A DNA stretch of 64,000 nt from an uncultured candidate division Zixibacteria bacterium (GTDB lineage Bacteria; Zixibacteria; MSB-5A5; GN15; PGXB01). This document shows, piece after piece, positions 54,576 to 63,945 of the stretch. Below the pieces are notes generated by a model. The model saw only the letters and a list, made by a program, of their open reading frames with translations. It was not told the DNA's origin and searched no databases. How positions within the stretch are numbered: position 1 is the stretch's first letter; every line of letters begins with the position of its first letter. Both the position numbers and the translations under genes were made by a program. Location: NCBI GenBank assembly GCA_937925655.1, contig CALAMC010000101.1, positions 1 through 64,000 on the forward strand. The letters run 5' to 3'.

Positions 54576-55937
54576 ATGACTCGATTTTTGACAACCCGCA
54601 ACTACCTTCAAATCGCCATTTATTCTTTCCTTTGTATTTTTGGCTTTACATTTATTCCGGGATGCTCCGGTAATAATGAACAAAAATCTGGCCGGGGTGG
54701 TCAAGCGGCCGTTCCCGCGGTCGAAGCGGTGCAGGCCCAGTACGGCAGCCTTCCCTTAACCGAACGCTTAAACGGCCTGGTGAAGGCCAAAAACCAGGTG
54801 GAATTGTATCCACAGATTAGCGCCACCGTGGCCGAAGTTTTTGTCAACAACGGCGACAGGGTGACCGCCGGAAAGGCGCTGGTGCAGCTTCGTGATACCG
54901 AGTTTCGTGAACAGCTCAAACAGGCCGAGGCCGATTATGAAATTACCGTCGCCCAGGCCCGTCAGGCCGAAGCCGAACTGGTAAGGGCTAACGAGGAATT
55001 GCGCCGGACCATCAGCCTGTTCGAAAAAGAACTCATCAGCCCTACCGAGATGGAAAATACGCGGACGCAGGCAATAGCCGCCGATGCCGGAGCCGAGTTG
55101 GCGCGCGCGCGGGTAAACCAGGCCCGGGCCATCGTTGACCGGCGCAAGGAAGAACTGTCGCGCACCGTCATTCGTGCGCCCGTCGACGGTTCCGTGGGCA
55201 ACCGCAACGCTGAAGTCGGGATGCTGGTCACACCGAACACGAGAATATTCACCCTGGGGCAACTCGATTCGGTTCGTGTCGAAATCGTTCTTACCGACCG
55301 CATGTTATCGTACATTAAAAGGGGCCAGCGCTCCGAGATATTGACTTCGGCCGCTCCCTTTGGCTCGATCAGCGCGCCCATTGCGCGTATCTCTCCATTC
55401 CTGCACCCGGTCGCCCATAGTACTTTTGCCGAAATCGATCTGGCCAATACCGATCATGCTCTGACGCCGGGCATGTTCGTGATTGTGGATATATTCTATG
55501 GCGAAAGCGAACAGGCCACGCTTGTTCCTTTGAGCGCCATATGGGAAAACCCGGTCTCCGCCACCGTCGGTGTTTATATAAGTAACGATTCTCTAACCGG
55601 CGAGCCGGTCGCTATGGTCGGCGGCCAGCGCGGCGGCACTTTGACGGACCCGCATTCATTTCGTTTCGTGCCGATCGAAATAATCGCCAAAGGTCGGATG
55701 AGCGCGGCGGTTCGTTCGGTTAATCCCGGTGACTGGGTTGTAACCCTCGGCCAGGAATTATTGGGCGCCGACTCTGGATTGGCCCGCGTGCGGCCGGTCA
55801 GCTGGGACTGGGTCGAAGAGTTACAGCGGCTACAGCGCGAAGACCTGCTTAAGGAAATTATGCAGCATCAGCGAACCGACGCCGTCGACTCCTCGCTTAT
55901 CGGCCTGACGCCCAAGGACAAAAAGGGTGGCTCATGA
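54576..55937 (+). CDS. RND adaptor lipoprotein (AcrA/MexA-like)
   Basis: This 453-residue membrane-fusion protein begins at ATG 54576, which opens a lipoprotein signal with lipobox FIPGCSG; 53 codons of further open frame upstream are not protein-like. It has the lipoyl/barrel-sandwich motif (NQVELYPQISATVAEVFVNNGDRV), a long alpha-hairpin rich in Gln/Ala/Arg (AEADYEITVAQARQAEAELV), IRAPVDGSVG and beta-barrel domains. It overlaps the next gene by ATGA. Substrates are probably drugs, lipids or bile-like compounds. Confidence 0.88.
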   Translation: MTRFLTTRNYLQIAIYSFLCIFGFTFIPGCSGNNEQKSGRGGQAAVPAVEAVQAQYGSLPLTERLNGLVKAKNQVELYPQISATVAEVFVNNGDRVTAGKALVQLRDTEFREQLKQAEADYEITVAQARQAEAELVRANEELRRTISLFEKELISPTEMENTRTQAIAADAGAELARARVNQARAIVDRRKEELSRTVIRAPVDGSVGNRNAEVGMLVTPNTRIFTLGQLDSVRVEIVLTDRMLSYIKRGQRSEILTSAAPFGSISAPIARISPFLHPVAHSTFAEIDLANTDHALTPGMFVIVDIFYGESEQATLVPLSAIWENPVSATVGVYISNDSLTGEPVAMVGGQRGGTLTDPHSFRFVPIEIIAKGRMSAAVRSVNPGDWVVTLGQELLGADSGLARVRPVSWDWVEELQRLQREDLLKEIMQHQRTDAVDSSLIGLTPKDKKGGS

Positions 55938-58900
55938 ACATTACCCGCATATCGGTCAAGAGGCCCATCGCCACGTCCATGGTGTTTCTCATCGTTATCG
56001 TCCTTGGAATTACCGGCTTCCGGTTTTTGCCGGTTGATCTGCTCCCCAAAATAGAATTTCCCCGACTAAGCGTTGCCACCAGCTATCCCCATGTCGGGCC
56101 GGAGGAAATCGAAACACTGATTACCGACAAGGTGGAAAATGCATTGGCCAGTGTGCCCAACGTCACCGAAGTACGATCGGTTTCGGAAGAAGGCCGGAGC
56201 CGGGTGACGCTTGAGTTTGCCCAGGGAACCGATATTGACGCCGCCGCCAATGACGTCCGGGCGGCCCTCGATCGGATCCGCGATGGCTTTCCGCCGGAAG
56301 TGGAACCCCCCCGGCTGTTTAAATTCGACCCCGACAACTTCCCGGTCGTCATCCTCGGCGCCTACTCGGAAAGGTCCATGGATCAATTGACTCTCATTCT
56401 CGAACGGGAAATTGCCCAGAGATTTGAGCAGATACCGGGGGTCGGGTCTATCGATGTTTTCGGCGGCGTTTATCGTGAAATACAGGTACGCCTCAAGCGC
56501 GATCGGCTGGCTTCCAGCCGTCTGTCGGCATCCGATGTTAAAACGGCGCTTCAGCGCGAAAACCTGACCCTTCCCGGAGGCGATATGCGCGAGGGTATCA
56601 GCGATATGTATGTCCGGACCCGGGGCGAATACCAATCGCTCGATGAAATCGCCGCGACCATAATTAAGGTCGTCGATGGTTATCCCATTCGAGTCCGCGA
56701 TGTGGCCGAAGTCGTGGACGGTTTCGAGGATATCGACCGCGTCGTCCAGATAGACGGTCGGCCGATGGTCAGGATGGCAATTCGCAAACAGACGGGCGCC
56801 AACACGGTCGAGGTGGCTCGCCTCTCACGCGAAGTTATGGACCGCATCAATAACGAGCGTAAAGACCTCAAACTAATACTGGTAATCGACCAGAGTGATT
56901 TTATCCAGAATTCGATTGATAACGTTAAACAGTCGGCGTTATTTGGCGGCATTCTGGCGATTTTGATTCTATACCTTTTTTTAAGAAACGGCTCGACCAC
57001 CTTCATCATCGCCCTGTCGATTCCGATCTCGATTATCGCAACTTTCGGTTTACTATTTTTCAATAAGCTGACGCTCAATCAGATGAGTTTCGGCGGGCTG
57101 GCGTTGGGGATAGGCTTGATAATCGACAATTCCATTGTGGTGCTGGATAATATTGTCCGCCTGCGCGAAAACGGTCACGCCCTCGAAGACAGCGCCCTGA
57201 CCGGGACAAAACAAGTCACGGGCGCTATTATCGCCTCGACACTCACGACTACTGTAATCTTTCTTCCCGTAGTCTTTATGCAAACTATTTCGGGAATGCT
57301 CTTCCGCGAGCTGGCGTTGGTCGTAGTCTTCGCCCTGTTTTGTTCGCTTCTGGTGGCGCTCACCGTGGTGCCGATGCTGGCCAGTCGATTTTTGACGATT
57401 TCGTCCGGGCCGGACGCCAAAGGCCGCAGGGCCGGGGTTAATCAGTGGTTTCAGAAACTGGAAAACGTTTACCTCGGTCTTCTCAACAAAGCCCTGCAAC
57501 ACAAAAAAATCGTTTTTGGGGCGGTGGCTATACTATTGACGATAACCCTGCTGTTGTGGCCGTTGATTCCGGTGGAACTGATGCCGCAGACCGACGCCGA
57601 TGAAATTAGCATTAACCTGTTAATGGCGCAGGGAACGAATATTGCGGTCGTCAATCGCTATTTGAGCGAACTGGAACAAATGGTCTATGCCGTTGCTCCG
57701 ATGGATCAGATCCGCCATATTACCACCCAGATACGCCCGGGCAACGCCGAGGTCGAAATCGCCTTAAAAGGCGCGAGTGAACGCACCGTCAATAGTTTCG
57801 TTTTGGCCGACCGTATTCGCCGGGAGGTGTCGGGAAAAATTACCGGGGCCGACATTCGGGTGTCGGCACAATCGGGATTGTGGATGTTACGTCGTCTGTT
57901 CGGGTCCGGTGGCTCTGAAGCCATTCAGATAGATTTGCGCGGTTATGATTTGACTGTCGCCGATCGCCTGGCGGCAGAAATCAAGAAAGCCATCGAAGGC
58001 GTTCCCGAAGTGACCGACACCCGTATCAGCCGTCGCGAAGGCCGGCCCGAGCAAAATCTTATTGTCGACCGCGAAAAAATCGCTGATCTGGGGCTGTCGG
58101 TGAGCAACATCGCCGAAGTCATTCAAACCAATATCGGAGGCAGTCGCGCCGGGGTTTTTCGCCAGGGAGGCGAGGAATACTCTATCACGGTTCGCCTTCA
58201 GCCGGAAGACCGCCTGACCACCAGCGACTTGAGTAATGTTTCGATTCGTACCCCTTCCGGAGATATTATCCCTCTCGCCGCAGTCGTGCAGACTGAACGC
58301 CGCCGCGGTCCGACCGAAATCCAGCGTATCGACGGACAACGCGTAACCTACATAACGGCCAATCTTGTGAGTGGCGCGGCACTGGTTGATGTCGTCGAGA
58401 AACTGCAGAAGGCCGTAAACTCGGTGCCGCTACCCGAGGGTTTTTCGGTTATATTCGGCGGCGAATACGAGGAACAGCAAAAGGCTCAATCCGACTTCCT
58501 TCTGTCGATTCTTATGGCTGTCATTCTCATCTACATGGTAATGGCGGCGCAGTTTGAACGATTTCTTGACCCGCTTATCGTGATGGTTACCGTCCCTCTG
58601 GCCATTGTTGGCGTCGTTCCCACGCTTCTTTTAACCGGCACGACCCTTAACATCCAAAGCCTGATGGGTGTCATCATGCTTCTGGGCATTGTTGTCAACA
58701 ACGCTATTGTCCTTGTCGATTATATCAATTTGATGCGCCGCGAACGTGGTCTCGATGTTACCGAGGCCGTCCTGCAATCGGCGCGATTGCGCCTGCGACC
58801 CATTCTGATGACTTCCTCGACCACCGTGCTGGGCATGCTTCCGCTGGCTTTCGTACTGGGCGCGGGCGGCGAAATCCAGGCGGCCCTGGCTCGATCAGTA

Positions 58901-59041
58901 ATCGGTGGCCTGACAGCTTCGACCTTTATTACTTTGATACTGATTCCAGTCACATACAGCAGCGTTTATAATCTGCTGGCTCGAATTCGGTCAAAGGACC
59001 GCTCTGTGGAATCCACGCCGCTTACAGCCGACCCAACCTGA
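55934..59041 (+). CDS. HAE-type RND multidrug efflux pump (AcrB-like)
   Basis: This 1035-residue transporter starts NITRISVKRPIATSMVF and has the RND features DLLPKIEFPRLSV, the first-half helix GLALGIGLIIDNSIVVLDN with a single Asp, and the second-half helix GVIMLLGIVVNNAIVLVDY. The sequence is closer to the HAE families than to the metal pump at 51255. It is coupled to the adaptor upstream. It needs an outer-membrane channel encoded elsewhere. Confidence 0.9.
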   Translation: MNITRISVKRPIATSMVFLIVIVLGITGFRFLPVDLLPKIEFPRLSVATSYPHVGPEEIETLITDKVENALASVPNVTEVRSVSEEGRSRVTLEFAQGTDIDAAANDVRAALDRIRDGFPPEVEPPRLFKFDPDNFPVVILGAYSERSMDQLTLILEREIAQRFEQIPGVGSIDVFGGVYREIQVRLKRDRLASSRLSASDVKTALQRENLTLPGGDMREGISDMYVRTRGEYQSLDEIAATIIKVVDGYPIRVRDVAEVVDGFEDIDRVVQIDGRPMVRMAIRKQTGANTVEVARLSREVMDRINNERKDLKLILVIDQSDFIQNSIDNVKQSALFGGILAILILYLFLRNGSTTFIIALSIPISIIATFGLLFFNKLTLNQMSFGGLALGIGLIIDNSIVVLDNIVRLRENGHALEDSALTGTKQVTGAIIASTLTTTVIFLPVVFMQTISGMLFRELALVVVFALFCSLLVALTVVPMLASRFLTISSGPDAKGRRAGVNQWFQKLENVYLGLLNKALQHKKIVFGAVAILLTITLLLWPLIPVELMPQTDADEISINLLMAQGTNIAVVNRYLSELEQMVYAVAPMDQIRHITTQIRPGNAEVEIALKGASERTVNSFVLADRIRREVSGKITGADIRVSAQSGLWMLRRLFGSGGSEAIQIDLRGYDLTVADRLAAEIKKAIEGVPEVTDTRISRREGRPEQNLIVDREKIADLGLSVSNIAEVIQTNIGGSRAGVFRQGGEEYSITVRLQPEDRLTTSDLSNVSIRTPSGDIIPLAAVVQTERRRGPTEIQRIDGQRVTYITANLVSGAALVDVVEKLQKAVNSVPLPEGFSVIFGGEYEEQQKAQSDFLLSILMAVILIYMVMAAQFERFLDPLIVMVTVPLAIVGVVPTLLLTGTTLNIQSLMGVIMLLGIVVNNAIVLVDYINLMRRERGLDVTEAVLQSARLRLRPILMTSSTTVLGMLPLAFVLGAGGEIQAALARSVIGGLTASTFITLILIPVTYSSVYNLLARIRSKDRSVESTPLTADPT

Positions 59042-59427
59042 TGGATTCTGGCCCAATGCTCAATATCCGATTATTGACTTGGCATAATGCGGGTAGCCGG
59101 GTCGCGTATTCATCTGGAATAAAATTGGCGATACTTGAAAAAAGGCCGCCGGGATGCTGGACCGGCGACCTTTCATGAGGTATGCGTCCCGGCATTAATC
59201 AACAAACACAAGCCCCTGTGGTCTGCGGACTTATACGGGGATTATGACACCCCAATCGCAGAGAATGTCATACCGTCCCATACCGGTTTCGCATCCATAA
59301 GCTCGAAATACAGAGTCTGATAATCAGGATTTCGTGCATAAAATTGTTCGATTTTGGGTATTGTTTTGAAAAAATGGCAGAAAATTCCGGATATTATATG
59401 TCATGCAAATTTGAATCGAAAATCAGT
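59042..59427. other. Intergenic region duplicated downstream of both subtilase-dockerin genes
   Basis: The 386 bases between the RND pump and the subtilase gene hold a terminator hairpin at 59144-59170. Much of the region is similar to 62270-62500: shared words are GGCCGCCGGGATGCTG, GAGGTATGCGT, GGGATTATGACA and CATAAAATT. The resemblance suggests that the 3' region was duplicated along with the gene. Confidence 0.55.
59144..59170. terminator. Terminator after the RND pump and first subtilase-dockerin gene
   Basis: GGCCGCCGG and CCGGCGACC pair with one wobble around a nine-base loop. The minus-strand side is followed by TTTTTTC, so it best serves the subtilase gene, although about 260 bases past its stop. 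Confidence 0.6.
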
Positions 59428-60798
59428 CTATTGACCATATATATTATCAATCAGCAATAATATATCCAGAAGATTGATTTGACCATCGCTGTTTATTTCG
59501 GCAGAATTCATCGGTATCGGCCGCGGCCCTTCTTCGTATACATAAGCGATTATAAACAGAATATCCAGCAGATTGACAAGCCCGTCGCCATTGGCATCAC
59601 CCCTGACAACCGCGGAAATTAAAGAGAGTGCCGCCGGGCCATTGATTAATCCCGAGCCCAAAAGTCCGGCATAATCCGGATTAATATCATCCACATTGAT
59701 CGCCGTTTGCTGAATTATATTGAAAACATCTTCACGGGACAGAGTCGGATCGAGTGACAACATAAGTGCCGCTATCCCCGCCGCAAAGGGCCCGGCAAAG
59801 CTGGTTCCATCCCACCAGGCAAAACCGGTGTCGGGAAAGGCCGCATAGATTTGAGTTCCGGGAGCGCTGATATCAATTTTATTGCCGTAATTGGAAAAAC
59901 CAGCCTTGAGATTGGTCGAATCCAGCGCGGCCACAGCCATGCAACTTTCCCTCGATGCCGGAAATTGAAACACCGAACTAAAATTAGTCGAGTCGTTGCC
60001 GGCGGCGACAATGATCAATATATCATTCTGGCTGGCCAGATTCAAAACGTCATCAAGGGCAGGGTCGTACCCCCACATTCCCATACTTAGATTAATAACC
60101 CGGCAACCGTCAAGCATCGCCTGTATAACGGCTTCGGAAATAGAATAGGCGGAGCCCACTCCGGTCGTATCCAGAACACGATATGAATAAATGTCTGCTC
60201 CGGGGGCAGTCATGCGGATAATCCCGGCCACAAATGTGCCGTGCCCGTGACAGGTACCCCCGCTTTCATCGTATGCAATAGTATCGCCATCGACATAATC
60301 CCGGCCCGATATCATCTCTCCCGGCATGGTCGCAAAAAAGGGATGATTGAAATTGACACCGCCATCGATGACGGCCACGCGGACATTCTCACCCGTTGAA
60401 AACTCGTGGGCATCGTCCAGATCGAGATTTACGGCGGCTGTCTGGTTATAGATATCTCCGACACATTCCACATCAAGGAACGGCTGGCTGCGCTGGTACG
60501 GTTCGGGTGCCGTCAGAAGGTGGTTGACAGTGCAATATTCCACGTCGGGCCGGGCATCGATGATAACCGCCAGACTTTCGGCATTCTGTCCCGGGGGAGC
60601 GTTCATGAGAAAGCAACCCGTTTGCGGCAACTGACCCCGGATACTCACACCGTAGGTAGAGATAATTGCGCCAACGCCACAACCATGGGCCATTTTACAG
60701 AGCATTTCACCCGGTCTGTATCCAACCTGGCTTTCGGCGATCAAAGCCGAGTTTAACAGGATAATGGCTAATATAATATGCTTTGAAAAAACTCTCAT
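59428..60798 (-). CDS. Secreted subtilisin-like protease with dockerin
   Basis: This 456-residue S8 peptidase starts at ATG 60798; 21 upstream in-frame codons are not signal-like. The signal peptide ends near LIAESQ. A short propeptide is followed by catalytic Asp145 (AVIDGGVNFNHP), His186 (GHGTFVAGI), Asn in VAAGNDS and Ser333 (GTSFAGPFAAG). The C-terminus is a two-repeat dockerin (GDANGDGLVNLLDILFII and EINSDGQINLLDILLLI). It is a close paralogue of the gene at 62560-63945, including the 3' non-coding DNA. Confidence 0.9.
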   Translation of the reverse strand: MRVFSKHIILAIILLNSALIAESQVGYRPGEMLCKMAHGCGVGAIISTYGVSIRGQLPQTGCFLMNAPPGQNAESLAVIIDARPDVEYCTVNHLLTAPEPYQRSQPFLDVECVGDIYNQTAAVNLDLDDAHEFSTGENVRVAVIDGGVNFNHPFFATMPGEMISGRDYVDGDTIAYDESGGTCHGHGTFVAGIIRMTAPGADIYSYRVLDTTGVGSAYSISEAVIQAMLDGCRVINLSMGMWGYDPALDDVLNLASQNDILIIVAAGNDSTNFSSVFQFPASRESCMAVAALDSTNLKAGFSNYGNKIDISAPGTQIYAAFPDTGFAWWDGTSFAGPFAAGIAALMLSLDPTLSREDVFNIIQQTAINVDDINPDYAGLLGSGLINGPAALSLISAVVRGDANGDGLVNLLDILFIIAYVYEEGPRPIPMNSAEINSDGQINLLDILLLIDNIYGQ

Positions 60799-61041
60799 AA
60801 AACGCTCACGCCCAAAGGGCCCTCGCCATATTTCCCGATCATGATTATTGCCACACTCCACGATTAGCTTTCAATATTGCCGAACCCACCGAACCCCAAT
60901 TTAATAATGAAATCGGCCGCAAATGATGATACTTTTAATATAAATGTACGAATAAGATGGGGTTTTGGCAACAAAATAGGTATCGCCGGCATCGTGCCCA
61001 AAAATGGCCTTCAATTGATCGCCTGCCCCCCAAATAAGGGC
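60799..61041. other. Upstream region of the first subtilase-dockerin gene
   Basis: These 243 bases separate the subtilase start from the terminator of the lipoprotein gene. The subtilase promoter should lie here on the minus strand. No confident -35/-10 pair was found and no gene-like frame is seen. Confidence 0.4.
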
Positions 61042-61078
61042 AAAAAAAATCGGGTGAAGGTCACTTTACCCTCACCCG
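61042..61078 (-). terminator. Terminator of the DUF5666-like lipoprotein gene
   Basis: CGGGTGAAGGT and ACCCTCACCCG pair with one mismatch around a six-base loop. The minus-strand side continues with ATTTTTTTTG. It lies about 75 bases past the stop at 61154. Confidence 0.75.
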
Positions 61079-61153
61079 TGAAATCAAGCCGCTGTAACCG
61101 GGGTATTTATGGGCGCTACCCGGTTTGGTTACGCGTTACCTGCGAGATTTATA

Positions 61154-62110
61154 TTACGGCTCGATTTTCTCCATTTTGCAGATATTCAACACATTGGCAT
61201 CACCGGTGTTATACCCCTTAACCGCCACATAATCGCCGACCGCAAAATCCTCCAGCGTCAGGACTTCGCCGTCAAGACCGGTCAGGCGGGCCTTCGGGCA
61301 GACATACCCGGTCCAGCCATAGCCATCAAATGTGACCAGACGTGTTTCGTGGTCGATTGTGGCAATATAGGCATTAATTATATTGCATTCGGTACGCGAC
61401 GCGGCGGCCAGTTTGATCTTTACGGCCAGAAGAGTTTCTTCATTGACAATATTGGCTTTGACTTCGACAATATCGCCCACGGCCAAATCGGTAAAATCCA
61501 GGACAACGGTCATATTATGCGATTCACCGGTTCCCAGTCCGGGGTCCCCCAGGGATGTGGAGGAATGGGCACGCAATTCAACATTATATTGGTTGGATAT
61601 CTTGTTTTGCGTCGTTATCCCCCAGATATAAGTATTTTCGTCGATTAAAATTACCTGGGTATGGTTGTTGACGGTGAATGACCCGGAATCATAATCGATT
61701 GTGGCAATAGTATCCCGGAATGCCAGGTCATAACCATCGCAGGTTTGTTGACAGACCTGGATCTTGTTGGCTATAACCATTCCGTTCTGCTGACGTTGCC
61801 CGAAAACACTGACGGCATCGCCCGGCCCGACATCGATAAACGGGACAGGCGTTTCCATCTCATTCTTGAGCCTTACGATCAGGCAGTTATGAGCCGCCAC
61901 AGTGGTATCGGGACGGCCTTCGAAAGTCAGCATCCTCTGGCTCTGGTTGACAGTTTTCACCTGGGCCGAAAACTGAACCGGATCTCCGGCCGCCTGCCAG
62001 ACCGGCGCATATCCATTAGACGAGAGCGGCGATTCATCGGAACATCCGATCATGAAAGCCGCCATCGTAATCAGCATCATTGTTGTCCACAAGCCCCACT
62101 TCTTCTGCAT
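61154..62110 (-). CDS. Lipoprotein with DUF5666-like repeats
   Basis: This 318-residue protein has a lipoprotein signal (lipobox MIGCSDES) and three or four repeats of a small beta domain of the DUF5666 kind: VQFSAQVKTVNQSQRMLTFEG, AFRDTIATIDYDSGSFTVN, NAYIATIDHETRLVTFDG, each followed by a GDxVxVxG or GDYVAVKG motif. These look like OB-type folds at the outer membrane or periplasm. Function is unknown. The RBS is GGAGG. It lies between two paralogous subtilase-dockerin genes. Confidence 0.75.
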   Translation of the reverse strand: MQKKWGLWTTMMLITMAAFMIGCSDESPLSSNGYAPVWQAAGDPVQFSAQVKTVNQSQRMLTFEGRPDTTVAAHNCLIVRLKNEMETPVPFIDVGPGDAVSVFGQRQQNGMVIANKIQVCQQTCDGYDLAFRDTIATIDYDSGSFTVNNHTQVILIDENTYIWGITTQNKISNQYNVELRAHSSTSLGDPGLGTGESHNMTVVLDFTDLAVGDIVEVKANIVNEETLLAVKIKLAAASRTECNIINAYIATIDHETRLVTFDGYGWTGYVCPKARLTGLDGEVLTLEDFAVGDYVAVKGYNTGDANVLNICKMEKIEP

Positions 62111-62559
62111 TTTTTACCTCCATGCAAAATTTTGGATTGATGGTGCTTATTGCGCTATTCACCGGTACAGAGCAATACAACATTCAATTCGTGCATCAGT
62201 CTTCGACAAATCCCCTTATGGTGCATAATATGCGCGGCTACGTCAGGTTATTGATTCATATTGAAATAAAACGGCCGCCGGGATGCTGAACCAGCGGCCT
62301 TACAAGAGGTATGCGTACCGGTACTGCTTTTTAAATACCAGCCCCCATATTCCGCAGTCCATGAAACGGGATTATGACATTCTGCTTTCAATAAATGCCA
62401 TTTCACCCATTACGGGCCTGTTTTAATAATTCGATATACAGAGCCAGGTCACAAAAACTTCGTCCATAAAATTTATAGTATTTTGGAAATTCTTAATAAA
62501 ACATGGTAGTCCCAAACATCCGGTTCCGGTTTTTGCTCTTATTGAAACCAAAGGCACCC
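62111..62559. other. Intergenic region, partly a copy of 59140-59340
   Basis: The first part lies upstream of the lipoprotein gene and should hold its promoter. The second is the 3' region of the subtilase, with a terminator hairpin at 62273-62299 and stretches similar to the DNA after the other subtilase gene. No gene-like frame is seen. Confidence 0.5.
62273..62299 (-). terminator. Terminator of the second subtilase-dockerin gene
   Basis: GGCCGC and GCGGCC form the main stem, extended inward with one mismatch by GG/CC. The minus-strand side reads GTTTTATTTC after the stem. It corresponds to the hairpin at 59144-59170. Confidence 0.55.
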
Positions 62560-63945
62560 CTAATATATATTATCAATCAACAGCAATATGTCCAGTAGAT
62601 TGATCAGGCCGTCATCGTTCACTTCCGCCGCATTCATCGGGACGGGTACTGGACCGTCTTCGTAAAGAAAATCAATAAGATACAGTATATCCAGCAGGTC
62701 GATGGTGCCGTCACCGTTGGGGTCGCCATGGATAACGGATCCGATAAAACCAAGCGCGGCCGGGACATTAACCAATCCGGCCCCCAGAAGACCGCCATAA
62801 TCGGGATTGATATCATCGACATTGACCGCCGTTTGCTGCAGAATACTGAAGACATCGTCCCGGGTTATGGCCGGATCGAGCGAAATCATCAGTGCGGCCG
62901 TTCCAACCACGAAAGGTGCGGCAAAGCTGGTTCCGTCCCACCAGGCATATATGGTATCGGGAAAAGCGGAATAAATTCCGGTTCCGGGGGCACAGAGATC
63001 GATCTTTTCTCCGTAATTGGAAAAATCGGCCTTAAGATTGACCGAATCCAAAGCGGCAATAGCCATACAACTGGCGCGCGAGGCTGGAAACGGAAATGTG
63101 GCACTCAAATCAGTGGAGTCATTACCAGCCGCTGCAACAATTAACACGTTATTACGTACTGCCAGACGCAAAGCATCATCAAGAGCCGGATCGACTCCAA
63201 TCATGCCCATGCTCAAATTAATCACCCGGCAGCTGTCGGCAATGGCCTGAATGATGGCTTCGGAAATGTCATAGGCCGACCCCTGGCCGGTCGTATCCAG
63301 AACCCGGTAAGAATATATCTTTGTGTCCGGCGCCGTCATATGAACAATCCCGGCGACAAAGGTGCCATGCCCGAAGCAGTTTCCGCCACTTTCGTCATAG
63401 GCATCGGCGTCACCATCAATATAATCCCAGCCTGATATTACCGTTCCGGGCACACCTGCAAAAAGCGGATGATCAAAATTGACGCCGCCGTCAACGACGG
63501 CTACGCGGACATTTGCGCCCGTTGAAAACTCATGGGCATCGACCAACTCAAGGGTCGCGGCGGATGTCTGGGCATAGATATCGCCGACACATTCCACATC
63601 CAGAAACGGCTGACTGCGCTGGAACGGTTCGGGCGCGGCCAGCAGATGGTTGACAGTGCAGTATTCAACGTCGGGCCTGGCGTCGATGACAACTGCCAGA
63701 CTTTCGGCATCCTGCCCGGCGGGTATGGACAAAAGATAACACCCGGTTTGTGGTTGATGACCTTTAACGGTTGTACCATAATTCGTGATAATAATGCCGA
63801 TGCTGTAACCGGGTACCATCTTGCAGGTCAGTTCTCCCGGTCGATAACCATGGCTATGGCCTTGGGCAATGAGGGCTGAATTCAATAATATGATGGATAT
63901 AATCGTCAATAGTATGGCATGTTTAGGATTGGTTTTCGGTTTCAT
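62560..63945 (-). CDS. Secreted subtilisin-like protease with dockerin (paralogue)
   Basis: This 461-residue S8 peptidase is close in sequence to the gene at 59428 throughout. It has a signal peptide (LLTIISIILLNSALIAQ), propeptide, catalytic Asp in AVVDGGVNFDHP, His in GHGTFVAGI, Asn in AAAGNDS and Ser in GTSFAAPFVVG. The dockerin (GDPNGDGTIDLLDILYLI and EVNDDGLINLLDILLLI) ends the protein right at the second repeat. The start has a strong RBS, AAAGGAGG. All triad residues are present, so it is probably active. Confidence 0.9.
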   Translation of the reverse strand: MKPKTNPKHAILLTIISIILLNSALIAQGHSHGYRPGELTCKMVPGYSIGIIITNYGTTVKGHQPQTGCYLLSIPAGQDAESLAVVIDARPDVEYCTVNHLLAAPEPFQRSQPFLDVECVGDIYAQTSAATLELVDAHEFSTGANVRVAVVDGGVNFDHPLFAGVPGTVISGWDYIDGDADAYDESGGNCFGHGTFVAGIVHMTAPDTKIYSYRVLDTTGQGSAYDISEAIIQAIADSCRVINLSMGMIGVDPALDDALRLAVRNNVLIVAAAGNDSTDLSATFPFPASRASCMAIAALDSVNLKADFSNYGEKIDLCAPGTGIYSAFPDTIYAWWDGTSFAAPFVVGTAALMISLDPAITRDDVFSILQQTAVNVDDINPDYGGLLGAGLVNVPAALGFIGSVIHGDPNGDGTIDLLDILYLIDFLYEDGPVPVPMNAAEVNDDGLINLLDILLLIDNIY

